Below, in pieces: positions 25,158 through 33,614 of a stretch of DNA of 34,773 nucleotides; position 1 is the stretch's first letter; each line of letters begins with the position of its first letter. The notes under the pieces are model-generated. The model did not search any database. It saw nothing but the letters and a program-made list of their open reading frames with translations, and was not told the DNA's origin. The stretch spans positions 1 through 34,773 of the forward strand of contig CAYYJH010000021.1 in assembly GCA_964472195.1 (NCBI GenBank), given 5' to 3'. This DNA is from BS750m-G4 sp964472195 (GTDB lineage: Bacteria > Bacteroidota > Ignavibacteria > Tepidaquicellales > Tepidaquicellaceae). The position numbers were made by a program, and so were the translations under genes.

Positions 25158-26000
25158 ATGAAAATCCTCTTTAACAAGAAGTTCTTAAAACACAATCCTA
25201 ACAGTTTCGGCGAGGGAGCATACCGCATAAGAGATTTTAATAACGGTATAGAAGAGCGAGAATATAATGGCGAAAAGTATATCGCACTTGTACACACAAA
25301 AGAATATATCAAAGAAATTCAAGAGGCAAGTATGCATTACAGTCTTCTTGCTGAAGTGGAACTATCCCCTGAAAGCTATGAAGCAGCATGTATTGCAGTA
25401 GGATTGACAATTCTGGCTTCCGAACAAAACGGTTTTGCTGTCGTCCGTCCCCCAGGTCACCATGCAAAACGATTCCGTGCAGATGGTTTTTGTTTTTTTA
25501 ATAATATTTCGATTGCTACACAGAAACTTTTAGATGAGGGGAAGAAAGTATTTATACTCGATATAGACGGTCACCATGGTGATGGCACACAATCTGTTTT
25601 TTATGAAACTTCAAGGGTTTTATTTTGCTCAATTCATCAAAAAGATACTTATCCGGGGACAGGAATGACTTACGAAACAGGTGAAAATGAAGGTGAAGGC
25701 TATACTATGAATTTTCCATTACCCGCAGGGAGCGGCGACTTAGAATTTCTGTCGTCTGTTGATAAAGCAATTGAGAAAGCATTAATATTTAAACCGGATG
25801 TTGTAGGTGTTTCAGCTGGATTCGATGGCTATAAAAAGGACGTGCTTCTAAACCTAAATTATACGTTAAACTCATACTTCGAGTGCGGGTATAGGCTGAA
25901 ACAATCTTTTGAAAACATTTTCGCTGTTTTAGAAGGTGGATATCACCAGGATATTAAAAAATGCGTAGATAGCTTTTTAAATGGGGTAAACAACAAATAA
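25158..26000 (+). CDS. Histone deacetylase-family deacylase (AcuC/HDAC-like)
   Basis: 280 residues from the ATG at 25158; a TTG at 25140 in the same frame would add six. The arginase/deacetylase fold is well marked: RPPGHHAKRF with the paired active-site histidines (about 101-102), DIDGHHGDGT with zinc ligands Asp (about 137) and His (about 139), the third ligand Asp in SAGFDGY (about 223), and the catalytic-tyrosine motif EGGYH (about 262). SAGFDGY differs from the usual SAGFDAH. The family removes acetyl or longer acyl groups from lysines, polyamines or acetoin-related targets. Its stop is 20 nt from the acyl-CoA ligase gene. Confidence 0.93.
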   Translation: MKILFNKKFLKHNPNSFGEGAYRIRDFNNGIEEREYNGEKYIALVHTKEYIKEIQEASMHYSLLAEVELSPESYEAACIAVGLTILASEQNGFAVVRPPGHHAKRFRADGFCFFNNISIATQKLLDEGKKVFILDIDGHHGDGTQSVFYETSRVLFCSIHQKDTYPGTGMTYETGENEGEGYTMNFPLPAGSGDLEFLSSVDKAIEKALIFKPDVVGVSAGFDGYKKDVLLNLNYTLNSYFECGYRLKQSFENIFAVLEGGYHQDIKKCVDSFLNGVNNK

Positions 26001-26020
26001 TGTTCTCCTGCTGAAATACT

Positions 26021-27595
26021 ATGTTACTTTCAAAAGTTTTATTAGATACTTCCCAAAAATTCTCCAAAAAAATTGCCGTTGTTTGCGGTGATAAAAGATA
26101 TAATTACGCTGAATTTAAAACACGTACATCCAAACTTGCGAACGCATTAATAAGCTTAGGTATCAAAACCAACGATAGAGTAGCTATCATTCACAATAAT
26201 TGTCATTATTTTCTTGAAAGCTACTTTGCAGCCGCTCTCGCAGGAATAGTCATTGTTCCAATTAATTACAGGTTATCCCAAAAAGAGTTCGCATTCATTC
26301 TGAATAATTCAGACTCCAAAGTTTTAATCACACATCCTGAATTCAGGAATAAGGTTCTCCCTGCAATAGAGCATACTCCAAAATTGATAAAAATAATCTG
26401 GACGGGTGAATTCATAACCACCGAACAATCAGAAAAGCACAATTCCTACGAAACTCTTATTGAAAACAATCCACCATTGAAATCATCTTTCTCAAATATA
26501 CACGAAAACTCTATTGCCCAGCTTTATTATACAAGCGGTACAACGGGTCAACCCAAGGGTGTTGTTTTGACACATAAAAACAATTATGCTCATGCACTCG
26601 GAACAATTGAAGAACTCGATCTGAAAGAAAGCGATAATTGGCTTCACGTATCTCCAATGTTTCACCTTGCTGATGCCTGGGCTGTCTGGGCAGTTACTAA
26701 AGCAGGCGGTACTCATATCATTGTTCCCGAATTTAATCCAGAAAACGTCTTGAGAATTATAGAAACCGAAAGGATCACCATTAGTAATTTTATACCAACT
26801 CTCTTGAACATATTAATTAATCATAAGAGTGTAGGTAGATTCGATTATAAACACATGCGCTTGATCATGAGCGGAGGAGCTCCTATTGCTCACACTGTTG
26901 TAAGAAAATTAATGGAGATTTTTAAATGTGAATACATACAAACCTACGGAATGACAGAAACCAGCCCTTTCCTGACAATGTCAATTTTAAAACAACATTT
27001 GAAAAAACTTCCTTTTGAAGAACAGTTTAAATACATGGTAACAACCGGGAGACCTTTTTCAAATGTACGGCTCAGAGTAATCAACGAAAACGGAAAAGAT
27101 ATTCAAAAAAATGATAAGGAAGTAGGCGAGATAATAGTTAAAGGGAAAACCATAACATCCGAATACTGGAAACTCCCCGAAGAAACCTCAAAAAGTATTA
27201 AAGATGGCTGGTTATATACAGGCGACCTTGCCAGAATAAACGAAGAGGGATATTTGACTATTGTAGATCGCAAAGATGATATGATAATAACTGGAGGTGA
27301 AAATGTTTATTCAATTGAAATTGAAAACGTCCTTTATTCTCACCCGGATATCCTTGAATCTGCGGTTGTTGGTCTGCCGGACGAAATTTGGGGAGAGGAA
27401 ATCGTAGCGGCAGTGGTTTTAAAACCGGGGAAGAATACTAAAAGCAAAAATATTATAGGTTTCTGCAAAGAACATCTTGCTGATTTCAAAGTCCCGAAAA
27501 GAATTATGTATTATAAAGAACTACCTAAGACTGGCTCAAATAAAATCTCTAAACAAAAATTGCGAGAGATACTATTTTCAAATACTAATAACTGA
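26021..27595 (+). CDS. AMP-forming acyl-CoA synthetase (long-/medium-chain type)
   Basis: 524 residues of the ANL superfamily. The AMP-binding P-loop is YTSGTTGQPKG (170-180). Other motifs are YGMTETSP, the A8 hinge region YTGDLARINEEGYLTIVDRKDDMII, and GGENVYSIEIENVL. The C-terminal domain ends with the catalytic lysine K508 in PKTGSNK, where the usual PX4GK has Asn instead of Gly. It activates a carboxylate as acyl-AMP and then acyl-CoA. The size and motifs fit fatty-acyl-CoA ligases, but the chain length cannot be read from sequence. It is the last gene of the CoA-binding/deacetylase unit, convergent with the symporter. Confidence 0.93.
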   Translation: MLLSKVLLDTSQKFSKKIAVVCGDKRYNYAEFKTRTSKLANALISLGIKTNDRVAIIHNNCHYFLESYFAAALAGIVIVPINYRLSQKEFAFILNNSDSKVLITHPEFRNKVLPAIEHTPKLIKIIWTGEFITTEQSEKHNSYETLIENNPPLKSSFSNIHENSIAQLYYTSGTTGQPKGVVLTHKNNYAHALGTIEELDLKESDNWLHVSPMFHLADAWAVWAVTKAGGTHIIVPEFNPENVLRIIETERITISNFIPTLLNILINHKSVGRFDYKHMRLIMSGGAPIAHTVVRKLMEIFKCEYIQTYGMTETSPFLTMSILKQHLKKLPFEEQFKYMVTTGRPFSNVRLRVINENGKDIQKNDKEVGEIIVKGKTITSEYWKLPEETSKSIKDGWLYTGDLARINEEGYLTIVDRKDDMIITGGENVYSIEIENVLYSHPDILESAVVGLPDEIWGEEIVAAVVLKPGKNTKSKNIIGFCKEHLADFKVPKRIMYYKELPKTGSNKISKQKLREILFSNTNN

Positions 27596-27610
27596 AAGAA
27601 CGAATTCACT

Positions 27611-27630
27611 TGATATAAATATCAGTTTTT
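27611..27630 (+). terminator. Weak terminator between the acyl-CoA synthetase and symporter genes
   Basis: TGATAT-AA-ATATCA forms a 6-bp AT stem followed by GTTTTT. It overlaps the stop codon of the convergent symporter gene, so its role is uncertain. Confidence 0.35.
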
Positions 27631-28839
27631 AAATTCCTTTGTTTTTTCTATAACAGCAGCACCTATCGAATCACCCCAAACATTCGCTGTGGTTCTGCAG
27701 CGGTCCAAAAACCAATCAATCGCCCATATTAAGCCAATTCCCTCAAGCGGTAAACCAACCGCTGTCAGGACAAAAACCATTGTTACTGTTCCAGCGTGAG
27801 GTATACCCGCTGCTCCAATGGAAGCAAGCGTAGCGGTCAAAAATATAACAATTTGGCTGCCAACACTGAGGTCGATACCATAAATCTGAGCAATAAACAA
27901 AGCTGCTACTGCTTCGTACAATGCAGTTCCATCCATATTAATCGTTGCCCCAAGAGGAAGAACAAAGGAAGCTGCCTTTGTGTCAACTTTGTTATTATCT
28001 TCTGTACACTCCATCGTAATAGGAAGAGTAGCGGATGAAGATGCAGTTGTAAATGCTGCTGCTAATGCCTGACCCATACCGAGAAAATATTCATACGGTT
28101 TTCTTCCCGTTAAAACTCTCAATATAATTGGTAAGATTATCAAAGCGTGAACAAGTAATCCAATGATAACAGTTAAAGAATATAATGCTAATCCTGAAAC
28201 AAGCTCGCTGACGGAATCCCTGTTCTCCGCAACAATACTCCCTATCAAAGCCATCACTCCGATAGGTGCGAAATATATAATTATTGTCACAAGTTTCATT
28301 ATTGCAGCATTCAAACCCTCAAAAAATGCTATTACAGGTTTTCCTTTTTCACCTATGGTTGTCAACACACCACCGAACAAGAGGGAAAACACAATCAATG
28401 GCAAAACACTCCCTTCGGCAGCAGCCTTAATAATATTGGAAGGAATAAGATTAACGATTACATCTATCAATGATTTCTGTTGACTTTGCGCAACAATCTC
28501 CGGAACATACGCACCAAAGCTTTCTATCCCTTCTCCCGGTCTGACTATATTTACTAAAACAATACCTATTAAAACTGAAAACGCAGTTGTAATAAGATAA
28601 TAAAGAAGTGTCTTTCCAGTTGTTTTTCCTAACCTACCGATATTTCCGAGAGAGGTTACTCCTACTATCATAGATGCGACAATTAACGGAACAACAATCA
28701 TTTTAAGTGCATTAAGAAATATCGTACCTATAAACTTAATGTTTAAAAAGAAATCCCCGATATAAAGTCCACCCAGCACTCCTACAATAGCGCCAACGAT
28801 CATACCTGTCAATATAAGATTACCAGTTTTCTTAGTCAT
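27622..28839 (-). CDS. Dicarboxylate/amino acid:cation symporter (DAACS, GltP/DctA family)
   Basis: 405 residues with the eight-helix, two-hairpin GltPh architecture. The serine-rich HP1 tip is TTASSSATLPIT (about 266-277). The NMDGTALYEAV motif in TM7 (about 298-308) binds sodium and substrate. The HP2 region is ASIGAAGIPHAG, and TM8 carries IDWFLDRCRTTANVWGD with the Asp and Arg (DRCRT) that contact acidic substrates. Substrates are probably glutamate, aspartate or C4-dicarboxylates, coupled to Na+ or H+. It is transcribed alone, divergently from the VOC gene across about 120 bp. Confidence 0.95.
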   Translation of the reverse strand: MTKKTGNLILTGMIVGAIVGVLGGLYIGDFFLNIKFIGTIFLNALKMIVVPLIVASMIVGVTSLGNIGRLGKTTGKTLLYYLITTAFSVLIGIVLVNIVRPGEGIESFGAYVPEIVAQSQQKSLIDVIVNLIPSNIIKAAAEGSVLPLIVFSLLFGGVLTTIGEKGKPVIAFFEGLNAAIMKLVTIIIYFAPIGVMALIGSIVAENRDSVSELVSGLALYSLTVIIGLLVHALIILPIILRVLTGRKPYEYFLGMGQALAAAFTTASSSATLPITMECTEDNNKVDTKAASFVLPLGATINMDGTALYEAVAALFIAQIYGIDLSVGSQIVIFLTATLASIGAAGIPHAGTVTMVFVLTAVGLPLEGIGLIWAIDWFLDRCRTTANVWGDSIGAAVIEKTKEFKN

Positions 28840-28959
28840 ATAAGTGAGTTTATTTTTTATTTACAAAGATATAATAAAAATATTGTTTATACCACACATC
28901 TTGGGATTCTTTTACCCTGGAATAATGTTATGTTTTTATTAATCAAACTAAATAAAAAC

Positions 28960-29340
28960 ATGAAACTTAAAACTACCGGTATTGACCACCTTAACCTGCA
29001 AGTAAAGAATCTAAATGAAACCATAGAATTTTACAACAAAATGTTCGGCTTTGTTGTAAAGAAAGAACAGCCGGAAGACAACTCCAAAATAATAGGCAAC
29101 AACAGTGTAAAGCTGTGCCTGTACGAAACACCTGGCTTTGAACAATATAACAAAAATGGCTTTGCTCATTTTGGATTACATATTGAGAATTTTTACGATG
29201 TGTTGAATAAGTGTAAGGAATTGGGAATTCAAATATTTTACGATGGTCCTGTAAAATGGGAACAATCCACGTCGGTTTATATTAAAGACCCGAACGGATA
29301 CGAAATAGAGCTAACTGAAGTTTTTGGGGGTGGTCTTTAG
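28960..29340 (+). CDS. VOC-family protein (glyoxalase/bleomycin resistance/dioxygenase fold)
   Basis: 126 residues from the ATG at 28960; an ATG at 28930 would add ten residues of unconvincing sequence. Two beta-alpha-beta-beta-beta modules are visible: GIDHLNLQVKNLNETIEFY and FAHFGLHIENFYDVLNK. The likely metal ligands are the His in GIDHL (10), the His in FAHFG (70) and the Glu in YEIEL (117). A substrate is not predictable; many such proteins act in detoxification. It is followed 57 bp later by the hemerythrin gene. Confidence 0.88.
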   Translation: MKLKTTGIDHLNLQVKNLNETIEFYNKMFGFVVKKEQPEDNSKIIGNNSVKLCLYETPGFEQYNKNGFAHFGLHIENFYDVLNKCKELGIQIFYDGPVKWEQSTSVYIKDPNGYEIELTEVFGGGL

Positions 29341-29397
29341 GTTGTAAAATAAACATATTCATTAAAAATTTTTCAAAAATCTAAAACATCTTAATAC

Positions 29398-29934
29398 ATG
29401 AATAAACCTACTAAAATCTTATCAGATGAACATCAAAACATCTTAAAAGTAATCGATACGTTAGAACGGGAATGCAATGCTCTTGAATCAGGCAGCAAAC
29501 TTGAAAAACCATTCTTCGAAAAGGCTGTTGATTTCATACAAAACTATGCAGATAAATTTCATCATGCTAAAGAGGAAGATATCTTATTCATAGAGATATG
29601 TAAAGATTCTGTCCAAATGCACTGCAACCCCACCCAGCAAATGCTTCACGAACATGATCTCGGTAGAAACTTTGTAAAAGGTCTTATAGAAGGATTAAGC
29701 GAGGAGAACACAAAAAAGATAATAGAAAACGCAAGAGGATACGCTGTACTTCTCCGCGAACACATATACAAAGAAGATAACATACTTTACCCAATGGCTG
29801 ATGAAGCATTACCGAAGGAAATTCAGGAATCCATTTCAGAAAGATTTCATAAAGCAGAGACCGAAAAATTCAGTGAGGGCACAAAAGAAAAGTATTTAAA
29901 CATTGTAAAAGATTTTGAAGAAAGGAAATGTTAA
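29398..29934 (+). CDS. Hemerythrin HHE-domain protein
   Basis: 178 residues, helical. The di-iron ligands follow the HHE pattern: H12 in SDEHQNI, H56 and E60 in KFHHAKEED, H86 in HEHDLG, and H122 with E126 in REHIYKEDNIL. It fills the domain (about 5-140) and has a C-terminal helical extension to 178. Such proteins bind O2, NO or iron in the cytoplasm. MHCNPTQQ at 74-81 is a distinctive inter-helix loop. A strong terminator follows the gene. Confidence 0.92.
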   Translation: MNKPTKILSDEHQNILKVIDTLERECNALESGSKLEKPFFEKAVDFIQNYADKFHHAKEEDILFIEICKDSVQMHCNPTQQMLHEHDLGRNFVKGLIEGLSEENTKKIIENARGYAVLLREHIYKEDNILYPMADEALPKEIQESISERFHKAETEKFSEGTKEKYLNIVKDFEERKC

Positions 29935-29940
29935 AAGATA

Positions 29941-29956
29941 ATCACGACAACGTGAT
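29941..29956 (+). other. Small hairpin upstream of the hemerythrin terminator
   Basis: ATCACG-ACAA-CGTGAT, a perfect 6-bp stem beginning just after the stop codon. It shares the loop ACAA with the terminator 11 nt downstream. It has no T-run itself and may stabilise the mRNA 3' end. Confidence 0.5.
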
Positions 29957-29966
29957 ACAATTACTC

Positions 29967-29992
29967 AAAAGGCTCACACAAGTGAGCCTTTT
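29967..29992 (+). terminator. Rho-independent terminator of the hemerythrin gene
   Basis: AAAAGGCTCAC (29967-29977) pairs perfectly with GTGAGCCTTTT (29982-29992), loop ACAA, continuing into more Ts. The symmetric A and T runs also allow function for the convergent radical SAM gene. Confidence 0.88.
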
Positions 29993-30037
29993 TTATTTTA
30001 AAACAATCTACCGATGAAAATCAGAACTTAATCATCC

Positions 30038-31546
30038 CTACAAATTAAAAGCGTAATCATTAAAGCTCAACTCTGCTATTGCATTCCCAAAATTTGTTTC
30101 CTTGCCCTCGAAATGTTTCTTAATTATTCCCAGAAGGAACCGTCTCTGCTCACTGTTTACTTTATAGAGTATCTTGATTAACATAGCTCCGGAAAAAACC
30201 TTATCACCAAACGTCATTGTTGTAAATGATTCCTCGAAGCCTTTTACCTCTTTATTATTCTTTTGCTTTAAGAAATTCTCATATCGTTTATGTATATCAT
30301 TCAGTGCATAGATTTCCTTGTTAACCCAACGCCGTCCATTATCGAGAGTTTCTGCAGACATCTGCTTTGGCTCGAAACAAACAGATTCAAAATTATACCT
30401 TTCCCAATCCTTATGCAATATTCTACCTTCACTTTCCAGCCGATTAAAAAGCCTCGTACCGGGAAGCGGAGTAAGAATGTTTATCATGTTATATACTAAA
30501 TTGTTTTCATGTATAAACTTAACAGTCTTTTCGAAAATAGAATCATCTTCTGCGTCACTTCCTAACACAAAGGATCCTAAAACCCTAATACCGTGAGATT
30601 GTATGTTATCAATGCACTCATAATATTCATCCACTTTATTTATCTTTTTATCCATTCCCATTAAAGTTTCAGGGTTTACACTCTCGATTCCAATTATCAT
30701 AGATTGACACCCTGCTTCCTTCATCATTGACAGCATTTCATTATCCCTGCCAACGTTTATCGATGACTGGCAGTACCAATCGGAAAGCTTTAAAGGAATG
30801 ATAGCTTCGAATAATTTTCTGGAATAACTTTTATTGCCTATTATATTATCATCAGCGAAAAGAAGTGTCTTCGGTAATTTTAGATCATATCCCAGGATAT
30901 TAATTACATAATGGGGATATAACGATTTAATTTCTTCGACTACCTGTTCTATATTTTTCAATCTGAATTGCTGTCCTGAAAATGCTTTCACTGAACAGAA
31001 ATCACAATCGAATGGGCAGCCTCTTGAAGTTTGAACCTGGTTAATGACGTACTTTTCGGACTTAACTAAATCGTACCTTGGGGCTGATATTTCTTCTAAT
31101 TCCGGATAAGAATTAAAACGGTAAATCTTTTGTACTCTTTCTTCTTTGAAATCACTAATGACCTGTTGCCACAAACAATCCGCTTCACCGATAACAACGC
31201 TGTCAGCATGCTCCAGAGCTTCTTCCGGCAGCATCGAAGCATGTATCCCGCCAATAACGACAGTTACTCCTCTTTTTCGAAATTCATCCGCAATCTCGTA
31301 TGCTCTCGTAATATTCGGAGTCATTGCACCGATCCCGACAATATCGACCTTTTCGTCGAAGTTTATTTCATCGACTTTTTCATCAATGATGGTTGTTTCT
31401 ACATCTTTAGGTGTGGCTCCAGCTATTGTCGGAAGTGAGAGCGGTATCAAACTTGTTTGACCAAGGATCCTCTTCTCAAATTTAAAATCCCAAAAATCCC
31501 CTTTTGAATTTTTACCCCTGGTTGGATTTATTAAAAATAACTTCAA
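30038..31546 (-). CDS. Cobalamin-binding radical SAM protein, paralogue 1
   Basis: 502 residues. The N-terminal B12-binding-like Rossmann domain (about 1-140) contains IVGIGAMTPNI, GGIHASMLPEEALEHAD and VIGEAD. The radical SAM barrel has the cluster motif CPFDCDFC (C177, C181, C184), followed by LLFADDNIIGNK, MIIGIESV and NILTPLPGTRL. A C-terminal region of about 110 residues resembles DUF4070-type tails. Class B enzymes of this kind include methylases and cyclases of lipids and tetrapyrroles; the substrate is not readable. The start is TTG at 31546 because a stop lies five codons upstream with no other strong start. It is a tandem paralogue of the next gene. Confidence 0.9.
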   Translation of the reverse strand: MKLFLINPTRGKNSKGDFWDFKFEKRILGQTSLIPLSLPTIAGATPKDVETTIIDEKVDEINFDEKVDIVGIGAMTPNITRAYEIADEFRKRGVTVVIGGIHASMLPEEALEHADSVVIGEADCLWQQVISDFKEERVQKIYRFNSYPELEEISAPRYDLVKSEKYVINQVQTSRGCPFDCDFCSVKAFSGQQFRLKNIEQVVEEIKSLYPHYVINILGYDLKLPKTLLFADDNIIGNKSYSRKLFEAIIPLKLSDWYCQSSINVGRDNEMLSMMKEAGCQSMIIGIESVNPETLMGMDKKINKVDEYYECIDNIQSHGIRVLGSFVLGSDAEDDSIFEKTVKFIHENNLVYNMINILTPLPGTRLFNRLESEGRILHKDWERYNFESVCFEPKQMSAETLDNGRRWVNKEIYALNDIHKRYENFLKQKNNKEVKGFEESFTTMTFGDKVFSGAMLIKILYKVNSEQRRFLLGIIKKHFEGKETNFGNAIAELSFNDYAFNL

Positions 31547-31635
31547 TAAGATATTATTTTTTTAAAAAAACTATGTCGTTAAACATATTGTATGAATTAT
31601 TCATTTTTTCAACTAAAAATCGGGTTCCAGGAATA

Positions 31636-33168
31636 TTAAAGACTATTAGTACCGTTCGATTTTATATTGTGTGCATAATCATTACAGCTTATCTCCAAAA
31701 TAGCATTACCAAAATTTGTTTCTTTACCGGAGAAATGTTTCTTCAGCATGTTTATAAGAAACCTTCTCTGTTTGCTGTTCACTTTATAAAGAATCTTTGC
31801 AAGCATTATTCCTGAAAACACTTTTTCTGAAAGCTTCATAGTTGTGAAAGACTCTTCATAACCTTTAACTTCCATATTGTTCTTTTGCTTAAGAAAACTT
31901 TCATACCTGTTATCAATATCATCAAGCGTGTAGAGCTCCTGGATAACCCAGCGTCTGCCCTTTTCAAGAGTATCTACAGACATCTTCTTAGGCTGAAAAC
32001 ATACAGATTCAAAATCATACCTTGACCAATCCTTGTGAAGTACCCGTCCTTCACTCTCAAGCCTATTAAACAACCGCGTACCGGGAAGCGGAGTCAGAAG
32101 GTTGATACAGTTGTATATAATATTTGTGTCTCTTATAAATTTGACAGTCTTTTCGAATATTGATTCATCCTCAGAATCACTACCCAGTATAAACGAACCC
32201 AATACCTTTATGCCGGCAGACTGTATATTATCGATACACTCATAATATTCATCCACCTTGTTAATTTTTTTATCCATACCCGCAACGCTGTCCGCTTCCA
32301 CGCTCTCAATCCCGATTATCATCTGTTGACAGCCGGCTTGTTTCATCATCGCAAGCATTTCTTTATCCCTGCCTACATTTATAGACGACTGGCAATACCA
32401 GTCCTGAAGCTTCATAGGCATGATAGCTTCGAACAGTTTCCTGGCATAGCTTTTATTCCCAACAATATTATCATCAGCAAAAAGAAGTGTCTTCGGTAAT
32501 TTAAGTTTATATCCCAGGACGTTCATTGTGTAATAGGGAGTCAAAGATTCTATTTCCTTAATTACCTGCTCTATCTTTTTTAATCTGAATTGAGCTCCCG
32601 ACAATGCTTTCACACTGCAAAAGTCACAATCGAACGGACATCCTCTCGTTGTCTGAACCTGGTTAATAACGTATCTCTCACTCTTCACCAAATCGTAACG
32701 CGGTTCATGAATATCATCAAACTCTGGATACCTTGTAAAACGGTAAAACTTTTGAAGATTTCCCTCTTTAAAATCATTTATCACTTCTGACCAAAGACTA
32801 TCTGCTTCACCAATTACTACACTGTCAGCATGCTCCAATGCTTCTTCCGGCAGCATCGAAGCATGTATTCCTCCCATTGCAACAGTCACACCTCTTTTTC
32901 GAAATTCATCCGCAATCTCATACGACCTTTTTATATTCAACGTCATACCGCCAATGCCAACGAGGTCGACCTTCTCATCATAGTTTATCTTTTCTATTCT
33001 TTCGTCTACAATGGTTGTTTCAACGTCTTCAGGCGTAGCCCCGGCAATGGTTGGAATTGAAAGAGGAAGAAGACTCGTCAAACCGAGAACTCTTTTTTCA
33101 AAGTTGAAATCTAAAAACGCTTCCTCTGCGTTTAAACCCCTGCTTGGATTAATCAGTAATAATCTCAA
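31636..33168 (-). CDS. Cobalamin-binding radical SAM protein, paralogue 2
   Basis: 510 residues, aligning without gaps to paralogue 1 over the first 200 positions at about 76% identity by hand count, with the same cluster cysteines C177, C181 and C184. The B12-binding half, the FADDNIVGNK block and the GSFILGSDSEDES segment are shared; the C-terminus is eight residues longer. The start is TTG at 33168, in a TTATTGAGATTA context matching TTATTGAAGTTA of paralogue 1; a stop lies five codons upstream. The 89-bp gap between the genes suggests a tandem duplication. It may be the first gene of a two-gene transcript. The substrate is unknown. Confidence 0.9.
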   Translation of the reverse strand: MRLLLINPSRGLNAEEAFLDFNFEKRVLGLTSLLPLSIPTIAGATPEDVETTIVDERIEKINYDEKVDLVGIGGMTLNIKRSYEIADEFRKRGVTVAMGGIHASMLPEEALEHADSVVIGEADSLWSEVINDFKEGNLQKFYRFTRYPEFDDIHEPRYDLVKSERYVINQVQTTRGCPFDCDFCSVKALSGAQFRLKKIEQVIKEIESLTPYYTMNVLGYKLKLPKTLLFADDNIVGNKSYARKLFEAIMPMKLQDWYCQSSINVGRDKEMLAMMKQAGCQQMIIGIESVEADSVAGMDKKINKVDEYYECIDNIQSAGIKVLGSFILGSDSEDESIFEKTVKFIRDTNIIYNCINLLTPLPGTRLFNRLESEGRVLHKDWSRYDFESVCFQPKKMSVDTLEKGRRWVIQELYTLDDIDNRYESFLKQKNNMEVKGYEESFTTMKLSEKVFSGIMLAKILYKVNSKQRRFLINMLKKHFSGKETNFGNAILEISCNDYAHNIKSNGTNSL

Positions 33169-33419
33169 TAATGTTTTTCTTTAAATTTATTTTATAACTA
33201 AAGCACGCTTTCGAATTGAAAACCTATAAACTGAATGCTTCACAATTGATGCGAATGAGTACAAAATATGTTTTTTACTTTAAAAATGCAAACATAATGT
33301 ATCATTTATGTTTTTTGATATATTTTTCAGAACACATGTATATAAAAGATAATTCCCCCTGTAAATTGAAATACCGGGAAAGTTTATAGTGCTTTCTGTA
33401 AAGTAAGTTTCTCGTGACA

Positions 33420-33600
33420 GCATATTCAGTACTACTAACCTGAATTGACTTCTCCCATCACAAAGTGATACCTATGGGATAGGGGATTTATGCTCCATAG
33501 CCGCTTGCGGTTCTAATCTTATCATGTCAAACCTTCCATTACTACCTGCCCGCTTGTCAGACAGCAATAACTCATAATAGCGGGAGGTTTATATTGCTAA
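33420..33600. other. Structured, GC-richer intergenic segment; possible insertion-sequence end
   Basis: This stretch contains several short hairpins in a row: ATTCAG/CTGAAT (33424-33445), ATCAC-AAA-GTGAT (33457-33469), CCTAT-GGG-ATAGG (33471-33483), CCGC-TT-GCGG (33501-33510) and CCCGCT/AGCGGG (33549-33584). On the minus strand a frame from about 33590 to the TAG at 33472 reads SRYYELLLSDKRAGSNG then RFDMIRLEPQAAMEHKSPIP, like the basic tail of a degraded protein. A right end of an IS200/IS605-type element with a TnpB tail would look like this, but no TnpB catalytic motif is present. The rest of the 446-bp gap (33169-33614) shows no gene. Confidence 0.3.
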
Positions 33601-33614
33601 CTAATATTTTTTTA

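Noticed and set aside
31130..31460. Two plus-strand frames of about 100 codons inside radical SAM paralogue 1
   Set aside because: Antisense shadows of a well-conserved gene; similar shadows recur in paralogue 2 because the genes are paralogous.
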